NCBI GenBank assembly: GCA_003290165.1
Contig: QNQO01000544.1
Location: 496,001-560,000, forward strand
DNA length: 64,000 bases
DNA from: Berberis thunbergii
Taxonomy: Eukaryota; Streptophyta; Magnoliopsida; Ranunculales; Berberidaceae
Direction: 5' to 3'
The position numbers and the translations under genes are program-made. Each line of letters begins with the position of its first letter. Within the stretch, counting starts at the first letter, position 1. Under the pieces are notes generated by a model, which saw only the letters and a program-made list of their open reading frames with translations, searched no databases and was not told the origin of the DNA. Below, piece after piece: positions 46,114-57,061 of the stretch.

Positions 46114-46666
46114 TAGGGGTGGGCAAAACCGATTTAAATTCGGTAAACCGACCGAACCAATTTTCAAATTCGGTTCGGTAACCGAACCGAAATATGAGTA
46201 GAGAGAAAATAATTTAAACCGAACCGAACCGATTATAAACGGTTCAAAATCGGTTTGCGGTTTTGAACCGACCGATTTATAACCGAACCGACCGATTAAT
46301 TAATATATATAAATAACTAAATAAAAAGTAGGTGTCAATACTTGATTAGTGCAACAAATGCATTGCAATACACCCTGTTGCACTAAATCACCCCATTCTC
46401 TCAAAGTTTTCAATTTTGGGCTAAAAATTGAGTCTATAAAAAAATTGGACCTGTAAAAAAATTGTATATGTTTTAATGAAAGTCTTTCAAATGCTTGAGC
46501 CTGAAATTTCGGTCCAACCGAACCGAACCGAACCGATCCGAAATTCGGTTCAACCGAATTCATCGGTTTACAAATACAAAATTAGGTTTCGGTTTGGGTT
46601 TTGGACAAACCGAATTAAATCGGTTTGGGGCTCAAAACCGAACCGAACCGACATTGCCCACCCCTA
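46114..46666. mobile_element. Non-autonomous hAT element with perfect 8-bp duplication
   Basis: 553 bp with ends TAGGGGTGGGCAA / TTGCCCACCCCTA and exact duplication CTCTTATG (46106-46113, 46667-46674). Subterminal arrays of AACCGAACCGAACCG face TCGGTTCGGTT at the other side. No transposase frame. Confidence 0.95.
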
Positions 46667-46724
46667 CTCTTATGCCCCATCATCCTAATAGTAGAATCTG
46701 GTTCCCTAGCCTCACTTCAAGATG

Positions 46725-46875
46725 TTTGAGTAAGTCTAGCCAGCCATGTTTGCTAGCATTTTTACACTTTTTACCCATTCTCTTTAAAACACAACCACAA
46801 ACATTATCTATAGAAGGGGTAAAAATGTAAAAAAAAAAAAATTAGCAAACATGGCTGGCTAGAATTGTTGAAGAG
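46725..46875 (+). mobile_element. Foldback element B
   Basis: Inverted ends GTCTAGCCAGCCATGTTTGC and GCAAACATGGCTGGCTAGA enclose about 110 bp, including AGAAGGGGTAAAAATG. It is related to element A in opposite orientation; the shared block extends into GAGTAAG and GAATTGTTG on the two sides. Confidence 0.6.
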
Positions 46876-46888
46876 GTTTGGGATGGTA

Positions 46889-48639
46889 TTCAATTACGAA
46901 TTTTAATGGATTGTGAAGGTTTTTAAAATCCATTAAAATCCAGGGGTAGTCAATTAAGGATTTTAAATAATACATGTAAATTTAGGGGTATTCAGATACA
47001 GATTTTAAATGATTATTTTTTAAAATCCAGGGGTATTCAATGAAGGATTTAAAATAATACATATAAATCTAAGGGTATTCAAATATGGATTTTAAATGAT
47101 TGTTTTAAAATTTCACCAAAATCAGGGGTATTCAATAAGTAGTGGATTTTAATGCATTTGTTAAAGTTGTGGATTTTGAAGGATTTGTAAGTGAAAAATA
47201 TATATAACAATAGTCATTCCAAATCCAACCTCCCCCTCATATTTCAACGAATTTTTTTTTGACATTTGCTGAACTACCGCCTTCCCATTTCTACCTTATC
47301 TTCTCTCTTCACAGGAGCAACACCACCTCTCCCCACAACTTCCGGCCACACCACTACGCCTTTCCACCGTTGGTTGCACCACCACCACCACCACCTGCAC
47401 TTCATTTTCTCTTTTGTTCTTTTTTTTTTGTTATTATTCTTTTTCTTATTTTTATTCTCATTCCCTTCCTCTTATTTTTTCTTATTATTATCCTCTCTTT
47501 TTTTCATCTTTGATTTTTGTTCATTTTTTTCCTTTCGATTTCTTATTTTTTATCTGTTTTTCTTCATCTTCTATTTTTTTCTCCTATATTCTTCATTCTC
47601 CCATATTTTTTTCTCCTTTGCCCTTGCGAAGGTTCATGTGAGTGGAGGTTTCCCACTTGTTAAACCCTTTGCGAGGGCAAAAGGAAGAAAAAGGAGAAAA
47701 TAAAAAAATAGAGAAATAGAAGATGTGAGGGATGGGAGGTGGGATGAGAGGTGGCAGTGGTGATTGATGAAGAAAAATAAAAGAGGGAGGAGGAGGAGAG
47801 GAGGCAGTGGCGGTAGCATGGTGGTGGTGGTGATTAAAGAATAATAAGAAAGAAGAAGGAGGAAAAGAGGTGGCAGTGGCGAGGTGGTGGTGGTGAAGGG
47901 AGGAGGATAACGAGAGGTGACGGTGGTGATTGATGGAGAAAAAAAGGGAGAGATGAGAAGATAGTTTAGGATTTTTTTTTGTTTATATTGATGGTAACCT
48001 ACAGTAGGTGGGGTGTCTTTCAGAAATGTGGTGGTGTCATTCAGAAAATAAGGGGGTTGGTGGTGTCTAAAAAAGAAATTTTTTTTTCAAACCCAATATC
48101 ACCAACGAGGGAAAGCTAATGAATTGAAAACAACTATAACTTCAAATATGTGGGGAGATGTTGTGAGTGTCGGGAGTCAACGATGATTAATGAAGATGGT
48201 GATTATTTTCTGGGTTATCTATCTATAGTTATTGGAGAATTATTTGCATTACTTTTCTTTTTAGAAAGAAAAAAAGGAAAATAATTTTTTGTATTATTTT
48301 TGGACCATCTTCAATATTTTTGAATATATATTTTTTTAATTTGTAGAAAAATTTTCATAGCATATAAACAATTATTTAATTGATGTTTTATGATTTGTGT
48401 TGGTATGAATAACAATGTAGGTGATGTTCTTTCATTATTTTCTATGATTAATAACATATTTTATAAGAATAAATTGAATTTATAAAAATCAATAGAAATA
48501 CATAATAAATCTTTATAAAATCTACGAAATTTAATCATTTAAAATTCATCAAAATTAAGAGAATTTTGTAAAATCCTTTAAAATTTTTAAAATCCACTGA
48601 ATTTAAAATTTCGTTCAAATCCCGATTTGAATACCCCTC
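46889..48639. mobile_element. TIR element with GGGGTATTCAAT subterminal repeats
   Basis: The left end GGTATTCAATTACGAATTTT and the right end, inverted, GGTATTCAAATCGGGATTT, are imperfect complements. GGGGTATTCAAT-type motifs recur near 46943, 47030 and 47125, with ~90-bp spacing, before GATTTTAAAT words. The centre (about 47240-48080) resembles 59307-59878: GGTGGTGATTGATGGAGAA and TTTCAGAAA...GGTGGTGTC words plus simple GGTGGTGG and pyrimidine runs. R5 inserted at or beside the right end. No transposase frame, no clear target duplication. Proline- and phenylalanine-rich frames here are low-complexity artefacts. Confidence 0.5.
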
Positions 48640-49292
48640 TGTCATGAGCCATGCCTAAAAATATCCCTCACCAAGGCAACAAGGCATCCAAAGCATCATA
48701 TGGACGCTGGCAGGAGGCCCGTAAAGGCCCGATGGAGCAGCAAACTTTTCGAGATGCCTCTGGAAGGTTCTAGAGTGCTCTTGGACATTCTAGCTTAGCT
48801 TTCTCTAGATGCCTCCGGAAGGTTCTAGAGTGCTCTTGGACATTCTAGATTAGCTTTCTCTAGAGTGTTCTAGCATGGATGAGTCTAGAACACCCTTGTA
48901 CAGATTTGTGTAGTATTTTCTAGAAGCCTCCTTGTAATTTCTGGTTCCTCTGGAGGTGGGAACTTTCTAGATGCATAGAGAATACTCCTTTGAAGGAGGA
49001 TTGTGGAAGGTTCTAGGCTAGAAGCCTCTAGGACTTTAAGGGCCTATAAATAGGCCTTGGCATTCATTTGTACATATCACAGAATCAAACACTTGTACAA
49101 CTCTCTCAAGCAATACAAAGCATTCTTTCAAAAAGCCTAAACACTTGTGCCTTAGCATTTTCTTCACTTAAGCTTTCGTAGCATCACTTAGCATTAGCCA
49201 AGCATCGAAGTGCCTTGACTAGTTAGTCCGACGGGAGTGTGACGCTAGTGGGCAGCGTGTTAGCCAAGGGAAAAAAAGGTCAGCACGTGACA
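48640..49292 (+). repeat. R5 5' LTR
   Basis: TGTCATGAGCC to CACGTGACA. It contains a 56-bp partial tandem duplication (from 48752 and 48808) with the block GGAAGGTTCTAGAGTGC, many TTCTAGA/TCTAGA motifs and a TATA box CTATAAATAGG at about 49044. Transcription probably starts some 30 bases after it. Confidence 0.92.
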
Positions 49293-49294
49293 CG

Positions 49295-49306
49295 TGGTAT
49301 CAGAGC
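49295..49306 (+). promoter_or_regulatory. R5 primer binding site
   Basis: TGGTATCAGAGC, two bases after the LTR, is the complement of the 3' end of initiator Met-tRNA. Confidence 0.92.
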
Positions 49307-49391
49307 AGCGACGATCGTAGGGGCGGTCTTGCTGAAGTTGCGTTGTGCTAGCTGCTGTGTGTACGAAGGTTAGGTGCGGAGCAATCTGATC

Positions 49392-50431
49392 ATGTCGGAA
49401 AACAAAAAGAGTGCTGTTGGAGGGTCCGTGGTCGAGGAGACTGGAAGAAAGACTAGTCGGACCAGCATGCTTGAGGATCGTATGGCCAAGGTGGAGCTGA
49501 CCGTGGCCGATCTCCAAGACAGCATTGGGGAGATGGAACAGAAGGTTGAGTCCTTCAATGGGACGTTGGCTAGCGTCACTATGGATATCGAGCAACTCAA
49601 GGACACGCTGATGAAGCAGCTCCAAGCCATTCGGGAGCAGATTGAGTCCTTGCAATCGGACGTCAACCTATGCAAGGCGGCTGTGGCAGGTAGTGCTACT
49701 GTACGAGAGGGACCAAGGATGAAGGTGCCCGAGTCGCCAAGGTACCATGGGAAGCGCGATGCTAGGGAGCTCGACAACTTCCTATGGAGTGTTGAAAATA
49801 TTTCAACGCGATGCGCTTGGACGACGATGAGTCCAAGATCACCACCGTCACCATGTACTTGGGTGATGATGCCATCCTTTGGTAGAGGAGGCGTGAGTCG
49901 GATATCAAGAAGGGTATTTGCTCACTTAAGACTTGGGACGAGTTCAAGGCGGATTTCAAGCGACAATTCTATCCGGAGAATGCGGAGGAAGTTGCTATGA
50001 AGAGGCTGCGTGGATTGAAGCATACGGGCTCAATCAAAGAGTATGTCAAGCAGTTCACTTCTCTTGTGCTTGAAGTCTCGGACATGCCGGAGAAGACTCA
50101 ACTCGTCTACTTCATGGATGGACTACAACGATGGGCAGAGCAAGAGTTAAAGAGACGCAATGTTCAATCACTTGCGGAGGCCATCGCAGTTGCCGAATCC
50201 TTGCTCGAATACAAGGCTGATTCAAAAAGCCACAAGGGCGGCAGCAAGAGTGGCGACGGTAACAAGGGAAAAGGTGGGGGAGCAAAACCCACCGAAAGAA
50301 ACAGCAGTAGCAGCAGCGGCAAGCAGTTCGAGAGGAAGGACAAAGCCAAGCAGTCCTTCTCGGATAGCAAGGTGAAAAATCGCGACTGCTTCTTGTGCGG
50401 AGGGCCGCACTGGGCTAGGGAGTGCCCATAG
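49392..50431 (+). pseudogene. R5 gag
   Basis: ATG at 49392 gives about 135 codons with a coiled-coil-like region (MAKVELTVADLQDSIGEMEQ) and RYHGKRDARELDNFLW. Near 49800 the frame shifts. In the new frame a TAG at 49883-49885 follows a Trp codon, then LKTWDEFKADFKRQFYPENA, IKEYVKQFTSLVLEV and the zinc knuckle CFLCGGPHWAREC (C-x2-C-x4-H-x4-C) near 50390-50428, ended by TAG at 50429. Gag would package RNA in cytoplasmic particles. The damage is limited to a few point changes, so the original frame is easy to follow. Confidence 0.9.
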
Positions 50432-52025
50432 CGACAGAAGCTCAATGCGATGATCGCTGGCAAGAGTGGATCGTCCGGGGAGTCATCAGGGGATGAGGCG
50501 AAAATGGGGACTTTGCGCTTGCTAAGCAGCGTCAAGGCTACGGTGGAGCAAAGCAACGTGGCTAAGGTAAGTACGCTGCCTCGTTCGAAGAAATCCGCTC
50601 TCTTGTTTGTGGAAGCCAAGGTAAATGGCAAGGCTTCAAAGGCACTCGTCGACACGGGTGCAACACACAACTTTGTTGCTTTAAAGGAGGAAACTAGGCT
50701 GGGCGTGCAGTATACCAAGGAGCCAGGCACCTTGAAGACCATCAACACAGCACTGGTGTCTATCCATGGTGTAGCACGAGGCGTCTCCCTTCATTTGGGC
50801 GAATGGAAGGGGACGGTGAACCTGACTGTCGTCACGATGGACGACTTCTCATTGGTGCTGGGCATGGAGTTCATGGATACGGTGAAGCCATGGACATTAG
50901 AAAGGGACGGGTCGATGACTATTGCAAAGGATCGAGAAGCATGCTCTGTCCCTGTCACTAGGGAGATCGTGGAGGCCAAGATGTTGTCAGCCATTCAAGT
51001 GAAGAAAGGCGTGCAAAAGGGCAAGCAACATTTGTGGCCACGTTGATCGAAGATGGGCCTCAACCCAGCGAGGTTCCGAAGGAGGTAGCTGCGGTTTTGA
51101 AAGAGTACAAAGATGTCATGCCTCCAGAGCTACCCAAGAGACTTCCTCCAAGAAGGGAAGTCGATCATATGATCGAGCTGGAGCCAGGGGCTAGGCCTCC
51201 AGCCATGGCGCCTTATCGGATGGCACCGCCAGAGTTGGAAGAGCTACGCAAGCAACTCAAGGAGCTGCTGGACGCGGGTTTCATCCGGCCATCCAAGGCC
51301 CCATTCGGTGCACCAGTATTGTTCCAACGCAAGCACGACGGGTCCTTGCGTATGTGCATCGATTACCGAGCACTTAACAAAGTAACCATCAAGAACAAGT
51401 ATCCAATTCCTTTGGTTGCTGATCTTTTCGATAGCTCGGTAAAGTCAGGTACTTTTCTAAACTAGATCTCCGATCGGGGTATTGGTAAGTGCGCATAGCC
51501 AAAGGAGATGAGCCAAAGACGGCATGCGTCACTCGCTATGGGTCTTATGAATTCTTGGTGATGCCTTTTGGTCTCACCAATGCCCCGGCTACTTTCTGCA
51601 CTTTAATGAACAGAATCTTTCAGCCTTTCTTGGATAAATTTGTAGTCGTCTATCTCGACGATATCGTCGTGTATAGCGACAACTTGGAAGAACATGTACA
51701 TCACTTGCGACAGATTTTCCAAGCATTGCGGGAGAGCGAGTTGTACGTGAAATTGGAGAAGTGCTCGTTCGCCCAAGACGAGGTGTCCTTCTTGGGGCAC
51801 CGCATCAAGGCTGGAAAGATCACGATGGAACGGGACAAAGTGCAGGCCATCAATGAATGGGAGCCACCCAAGAACGTTTCGGAGCTACGTTCTTTCCTTG
51901 GGCTGGCCAATTATTATCGGAGATTCATTTTGAGCTACTCGGCGAGAACAGCCCCACTGACTGACTTGCTGAAGAAGAAGGTGCAGTGGCATTGGAGTGA
52001 GAAATGCCTATAAGCATTCGATGAT
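50432..52025 (+). pseudogene. R5 protease and reverse transcriptase
   Basis: The same frame as the gag end continues to 51046 with KALVDTGATHNFV, the retropepsin active site, and LVLGMEFMD. A one-base shift near 51029 moves to [33 protein letters not shown] and [20 protein letters not shown] second shift lies between about 51415 and 51450, and TAA at 51486 replaces a conserved Gln codon. Then [15 protein letters not shown] and [11 protein letters not shown], carrying the YxDD catalytic pair, and [11 protein letters not shown] follow. TAA at 52012 precedes the RNase H. Catalytic residues are present but the frame is not continuous. Confidence 0.92.
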
Positions 52026-53915
52026 TTGAAGAAGGCAGTCACCGAGGAACCTGTCTTGGCCTTGCCCGATTATGCTAAGTCATTCGAACTTCACACCGAT
52101 GCATCAGATTTTGCCATCGGAGGGGTGCTTATGCAAGAGGGGCATCCCATAGCCTATGAGTCTCGCAAGCTCAATGATACCGAGAGACGGTATCCGGTGC
52201 ATGACAAGGAGATGACAGCCATCATTCATTGCTTGCGAACTTGGAGACACTATTTGCTTGGGAGTCGGTTTACCATTATGACCGACAATGTGGCTACGAG
52301 TTATTTTCAAAATCAGAAGAAGATCAGCCCCAAGCAAGCTCGGTGGCAAGATTTCTTAGCGGAGTTCGATTATGTCATGGAGTACAAGCCGGGCAAAGTT
52401 AATGTTGTTGCTGATGCTCTCAGCCGAAAGGCCATGCTCGCTAGCGCAAGCAGCGCCGCTAGCAACCTTCTTGATCGGATCAAGGAGGAGACTTCTCAAG
52501 ACCCCTTGGCCAAGGGACTCATGGAGATGGCCAAGGAGGGGAAGACTCGACGGTTTTGGGTAGAGAATGGGGTGCTCTACACCGTCGGTCGTCGCATTTA
52601 TGTGCCTAAGTGGGATAATCTTAGGCGAGACATCATGAAGGAGTGCCACGATTCAATGTGGGCTGGCCATCCGGGGATGCAGCGGACATTGGCACTCTTG
52701 GAGGTAGACTACTATTGGCCTCATATGCGGGATGATATAGAGGCCTATGTGAAGACTTGTCTTGTATGCCAACAAGACAAGATAGAGCAGCGTGTACCGG
52801 CAGGACTATTGCAGCCTTTGCCAATTTTGGAAAGGCCATGGGAAAGTGTATCAATGGACTTCATATCGGCCTTGCCCAAGTCTGATGGGTATGGCTCTAT
52901 TATGGTCGTGGTCGATCGCTTTTCCAAGTATGGGACTTTCATACCTGCCCCACGCGATTGCACGGTCGAGCAAGCAGCCAAGTTGTTCTTTCAGCATGTG
53001 GTGAAGTATTGGGGCTTGCCTCGGAGCATCATAAGTGATCGGGACCCAAGGTTCACAGCAAAATTCTGGACGGAGTTACTCAAGCTCTTGGGTTCGGGTC
53101 TACACTTCTCAACAAGCTTTCACCCGCAAAGCGATGGGCAGACAGAGAGGGTGAATGCCTTGTTGGAGCTATACTTGAGGCACTTTGTGGGTGCCAACCA
53201 GAAGGATTGGGCCAAGTTGATGGATGTGGATCAATTCTCATTCAACTTGCAGCGGTCTGAATCGACGCAACAAAGTCCGTTCGAGATCGTCATGGGCCAG
53301 CAGCCCTTGACTCCACAAGCCGTTGCGTCGGGCTACACGGGTAGCAGCCCCGCTGCGTACAAGCTTGCACGAGGGTGGCATGAGCAGCTTGATATAACGA
53401 AGGCGTACTTAGACAAGACGTCTAAGAAGATGAAGAAGTGGGCAGACAAGCATAGACGGCCTCTCGAGTTCCAAGTGGGCGAGATGGTCATGGTCAAGTT
53501 GCTGCCACAACAGTTCAAGGTCTTCCGCTCAGTGCACAAGGGACTAGTGCGGAAGTACGAGGGGTCATTTCCCGTCCTACGGAAGGTCCAGAGAGTTTCT
53601 TACAAGCTTGAGTTGCCGCCCAAACTCAAGATTCATCCGGTGTTCCATGTGAGCATGCTCAAGCCCTACCATGGTGATAAAGAAGATCCAACGAGGGGCG
53701 AGTCACATCGGGCACCAACCACGATCGTGACTTCCTTTGATCGAAAGATCGAGAGCATCGAGGCAAAGAGGCTCATCCGATGGAGAGGTGTGCCAAACTA
53801 TAATGAGTATCTCATTCGGTGGAAGGGACTACCGAATAGTGAGGCCACATGGGAGAAAGAGGGCGACCTATGGCAATTCCAGGGCAAGATCGCGGAGTTC
53901 GAGGCACGACCTTGA
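52026..53915 (+). CDS. R5 RNase H, integrase and chromodomain (open part of pol)
   Basis: A 629-codon open frame, in phase with the reverse transcriptase but separated by TAA at 52012. RNase H: ELHTDASDFAIGGVL, HDKEMTAI and TMTDN-like MTDN supply D-E-D. Integrase: an HHCC zinc region (HDSMWAGHPGMQR to CLVCQQ), DDE core MDFISALPKSDG, SDRDPRF and HPQSDGQTERVN, then a GEMVMVKL C-terminal part. The last about 50 residues, IEAKRLIRWRGVPNYNEYLI and RWKGLPNSEATWE, form a chromodomain, which in chromoviruses guides integration to chromatin. It is probably not expressed as a separate protein, because it lies downstream of stops in one polyprotein. Confidence 0.9.
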   Translation: MKKAVTEEPVLALPDYAKSFELHTDASDFAIGGVLMQEGHPIAYESRKLNDTERRYPVHDKEMTAIIHCLRTWRHYLLGSRFTIMTDNVATSYFQNQKKISPKQARWQDFLAEFDYVMEYKPGKVNVVADALSRKAMLASASSAASNLLDRIKEETSQDPLAKGLMEMAKEGKTRRFWVENGVLYTVGRRIYVPKWDNLRRDIMKECHDSMWAGHPGMQRTLALLEVDYYWPHMRDDIEAYVKTCLVCQQDKIEQRVPAGLLQPLPILERPWESVSMDFISALPKSDGYGSIMVVVDRFSKYGTFIPAPRDCTVEQAAKLFFQHVVKYWGLPRSIISDRDPRFTAKFWTELLKLLGSGLHFSTSFHPQSDGQTERVNALLELYLRHFVGANQKDWAKLMDVDQFSFNLQRSESTQQSPFEIVMGQQPLTPQAVASGYTGSSPAAYKLARGWHEQLDITKAYLDKTSKKMKKWADKHRRPLEFQVGEMVMVKLLPQQFKVFRSVHKGLVRKYEGSFPVLRKVQRVSYKLELPPKLKIHPVFHVSMLKPYHGDKEDPTRGESHRAPTTIVTSFDRKIESIEAKRLIRWRGVPNYNEYLIRWKGLPNSEATWEKEGDLWQFQGKIAEFEARP

Positions 53916-53929
53916 TGGGGTCGTCAAGG

Positions 53930-53946
53930 ACTTGGGTGGGGGAGAA
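53930..53946 (+). promoter_or_regulatory. R5 polypurine tract
   Basis: GGGTGGGGGAGAA directly precedes the 3' LTR. Confidence 0.85.
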
Positions 53947-54599
53947 TGTCATGAGCCATGCCTGAAAATATCCCTCACCAAGGCAACAAGGCATCCAAAG
54001 CATCATATGGACGCTGGCAGGAGGCCCGTAAAGGCCCGATGGAGCAGCAAACTTTTCGAGATGCCTCTGGAAGGTTCTAGAGTGCTCTTGGACATTCTAG
54101 CTTAGCTTTCTCTAGATGCCTCCGGAAGGTTCTAGAGTGCTCTTGGACATTCTAGATTAGCTTTCTCTAGAGTGTTCTAGCATGGATGAGTCTAGAACAC
54201 CCTTGTACAGATTTGTGTAGTATTTTCTAGAAGCCTCCTTGTAATTTCTGGTTCCTCTGGAGGTGGGAACTTTCTAGATGCATAGAGAATACTCCTTTGA
54301 AGGAGGATTGTGGAAGGTTCTAGGCTAGAAGCCTCTAGGACTTTAAGGGCCTATAAATAGGCCTTGACATTCATTTGTACATATCACAGAATCAAACACT
54401 TGTACAACTCTCTCAAGCACTACAAAGCATTCTTTCAAAAAGCCTAAACACTTGTGCCTTAGCATTTTTCTCACTTAAGCTTTTGTAGCATCACTTAGCA
54501 TTAGCCAAGCATCAAAGTGCCTTGACTAGTTAGTCCGACGGGAGTGTGACGCTAGTGGGCAGCGTGTTAGCCAAGGAAAAAAAAGGTCAGCACGTGACA
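53947..54599 (+). repeat. R5 3' LTR
   Basis: 653 bp, same length as the 5' LTR. Differences seen include GCCTGAAA for GCCTAAAA, CTTGACAT for CTTGGCAT, and CTTTTGTAG for CTTTCGTAG. Its right edge is about 400 bp upstream of the first RFC1 relic exon. Confidence 0.92.
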
Positions 54600-55007
54600 C
54601 CTCGCTAGCTTAATAGTTGTAATGTCTCTTTTTCACAATAATAATGACTCCTCTCTCACACACTCACACTCTCAAGTCGTCTCCTTTACACTTTTCTGCA
54701 ACTCCAATTCCTCTTTTTGGGATCCAACAATCTCGAAACTTCACCACTCTCCCGCCATTTTCTCCCCCAATCTTCAACCACAAACTCTAGCTCTTGTTTG
54801 GTGTCTCAATTTCGCTCAATTTTGCATCTTTGCAGAGATTTGGTGCCTTCTTTGATGAATGCGGAAGCTGCCCAGTTAGGGTTTTGATCGGAAAGAAAGA
54901 GAGAGATAGTATTTAGTTCCAAGGGTTTCTGCATAAATTCTTGAACTTTTCCCCTTATATTTTGATTCTGGATAGTGGTTTATGACATCTTCGATTTTAT
55001 CTTTCAG
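54600..55007 (+). other. Former upstream region of the RFC1 relic
   Basis: A pyrimidine-rich CTCTCTCACACACTCACACTC stretch and AT-rich DNA look like a plant 5' UTR or leader intron. No start codon joined to the RFC1 frame was found; the sequence before GAT ATT CGG reads CAG CAA TCA. R5 now bounds the region on the left. Confidence 0.5.
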
Positions 55008-55202
55008 CAATCAGATATTCGGAAGTGGTTCGTAAAACCACATAACAAGAACAACAATGGTAATGCATCAACCGCAACTACGCCCGCAAAGCCTGCCTCA
55101 ACAGATCCTCCGTCACCACAAAAGCCTCCTCAAGTCGTCGTGGAAAAACCTGTAAAAATTCTGCCTTTTTCTCCTTTTAGTTTTCTTAGTGATTGTTATT
55201 TC

Positions 55203-55233
<31 letters not shown>

Positions 55234-55439
55234 TATATTTTTTTATATTTCATGGGGTTATTTTATAACATATGGGTTCTGATTCTATACTTTAGTATCA
55301 ACAATGTGAGATATTGTATAAAGAATGGAGTCAAGCGATTATAGCGACGGTGTCATGAACGAACCAATTCTCCCAAAAGCCCGAGGTGTCTAGGAGGGGA
55401 AGGTTTATGACTAGGATCTTGACATTGCCCCCGCTTTCA

Positions 55440-55640
55440 AAGTCGAGGTCTTCATCAGGCCCCGATGCAACTTCGCTCACCTATTAGTATTCAACAACTT
55501 AGAACTATGCCTATACATAGTGCTAAATTATTTTAATACAACTCATAGGCTGCCCCTACCGGGAATCGAACCTTGGATGTGGGGTTTGACTTTGAACTAA
55601 CAAATTCTCTCGAGCTGTTCAGAAAGGGAAGGTTCATGAC
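55440..55640 (-). repeat. Possible tRNA-derived SINE in an RFC1 relic intron
   Basis: On the minus strand GGTTCGATTCCCGGTAGG (55555-55572 region) matches a pol III B box. A convincing A box and the element ends were not found. It could be a tRNA-like fragment of another element. Confidence 0.3.
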
Positions 55641-56950
55641 TAGGATCATGACGATGGGCAGTTTTGAACCCTTAATGTTATATCTTTGAAAATAAATTTT
55701 GAATTATTTATTTGTTTATTTCTATTGTTTTTTTATTCAGCTCCAAATTTGTTTACTTTTTTCCCTCTCAGTTGTGACAATGTTGGCGATGCTTACTAGT
55801 TAACCACCCACCATTGAGTAAATGGTTATTCTACCATGGGTTGCATTTGTATGTATCTGGTATATCATGCTTATTGTAGTTGTGACAAACTTTATAAAAT
55901 GTTTTGGGTTGTTTTCTTCTTTGGTTCAACGTAGACTCAAGAGGTTCAAGATAGTTCAGGAAGAAGAAAAACAAGCAAGTATTTTGATATACAAAAACCA
56001 AAAGAAGAGAAGGAGACAGAGACAGCTCTAGCCAAAAGAAAAACCCAGAAAAGTAGTGAGGAATTATATGATGATGTCAAAAATCGACCAGTGAAGAAGC
56101 TTAGCAAGGGTGACGATGATGACGATTGCATTGAGGCTACACCTAAGAAGAAATTGAAAGCTGGATCACGAAAGGCAGTTGTTCAGAAACCGACCCATGT
56201 AGAAGAAAATGATGATGATGCCGTAGATGATGAAATTGTTGATACTCCCGTTAAAGCGGCTGGGAGGGGCAGAGGTGGACGAGGTTCATCAACTGGTGGA
56301 TGAAGTTCAACAACATCAGCTGGTGGAAGAGGGAGAGGTGGTGGAAGGGGTGGATTCATGAATTTTGGTGAAAGAAAAGATCTTCCTCACAAGGGAGAAA
56401 AGGTAAAAAGGAGCCTTTGAAACAGTTAATCAGAACAATAAAGCCCTTAAGTTTTAAACTAATACTAAAGTATTGTCATTGCGTTTTAGGAAGTCTCAGA
56501 GGGCACTCCTGATTTTTTGACTGGCCTGACTTTTGTGATCAGTGGAACCCTTGACAAGTAAGCCACTTGCAGGCTGTTCATGTGATCATGCCCTTTATAT
56601 TTTTTGTTATATAAAATCTGTGCTGACACAGTCTAGTGAATTCTTGAGATTTCACATTCCATTAATTAGTTGTCATATCTTGCTCGTAGAGAATTTCCAC
56701 GTGACACCAACTTGAAAAAAATGTGTAATCTAAGGATGTAACCTCTTGTTGTGGTTTCAGTTTGGAAAGGGAAGAAGCAGAAAATTTGATTAAAAGACAT
56801 GGTGGTCGAGTTACTGGATCTGTTAGCAAAAAAACAGTGAATTCACATAGTTCTCTCATCTTTACTTTGACACACTTATTGATGTATAATAATGTGTTGG
56901 TGGCTTAATGTGCTTGCAGAGTTATCTTCTAGCAGATGAAGGTATTGGAG

Positions 56951-57030
56951 GCCGGATGATGATGATGATGATATTGGAGGCCGGATGAAGATATTGGTGG
57001 CTTAATGTGCTTTTCAGTCTATGTACGTCA

Positions 57031-57060
<30 letters not shown>
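56951..57060 (+). repeat. (GAT)n tracts at the RFC1 deletion junction
   Basis: A short GAT run near 56954-56970, a duplicated ATTGGAGGCCGGATGA block and a longer GAT run at about 57030-57060. The long run encodes the Asp tract that precedes the RFC1 C-terminus. Confidence 0.85.

Positions 57061-57061
<1 letters not shown>

Larger units (their letters stand above)
48640..54599 (+). mobile_element. R5: young chromodomain Ty3/gypsy retrotransposon (chromovirus)
   Basis: 5960 bp with 653-bp LTRs at 48640-49292 and 53947-54599, differing at about eight sites. PBS TGGTATCAGAGC lies at 49295. The order gag, protease, reverse transcriptase, RNase H, integrase, chromodomain is Ty3/gypsy. A GGGTGGGGGAGAA purine tract precedes the 3' LTR. 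The flanks share CCTC (48636-48639, 54600-54603), a likely target duplication. The polyprotein is broken by at least three frameshifts and several stops, so this copy cannot encode all its proteins despite its youth. Confidence 0.93.

Noticed and set aside
47259..47703. Phe- and His-rich frames
   Set aside because: They follow a TTTTCTT/CACCACCAC simple-sequence tract in a transposon interior.
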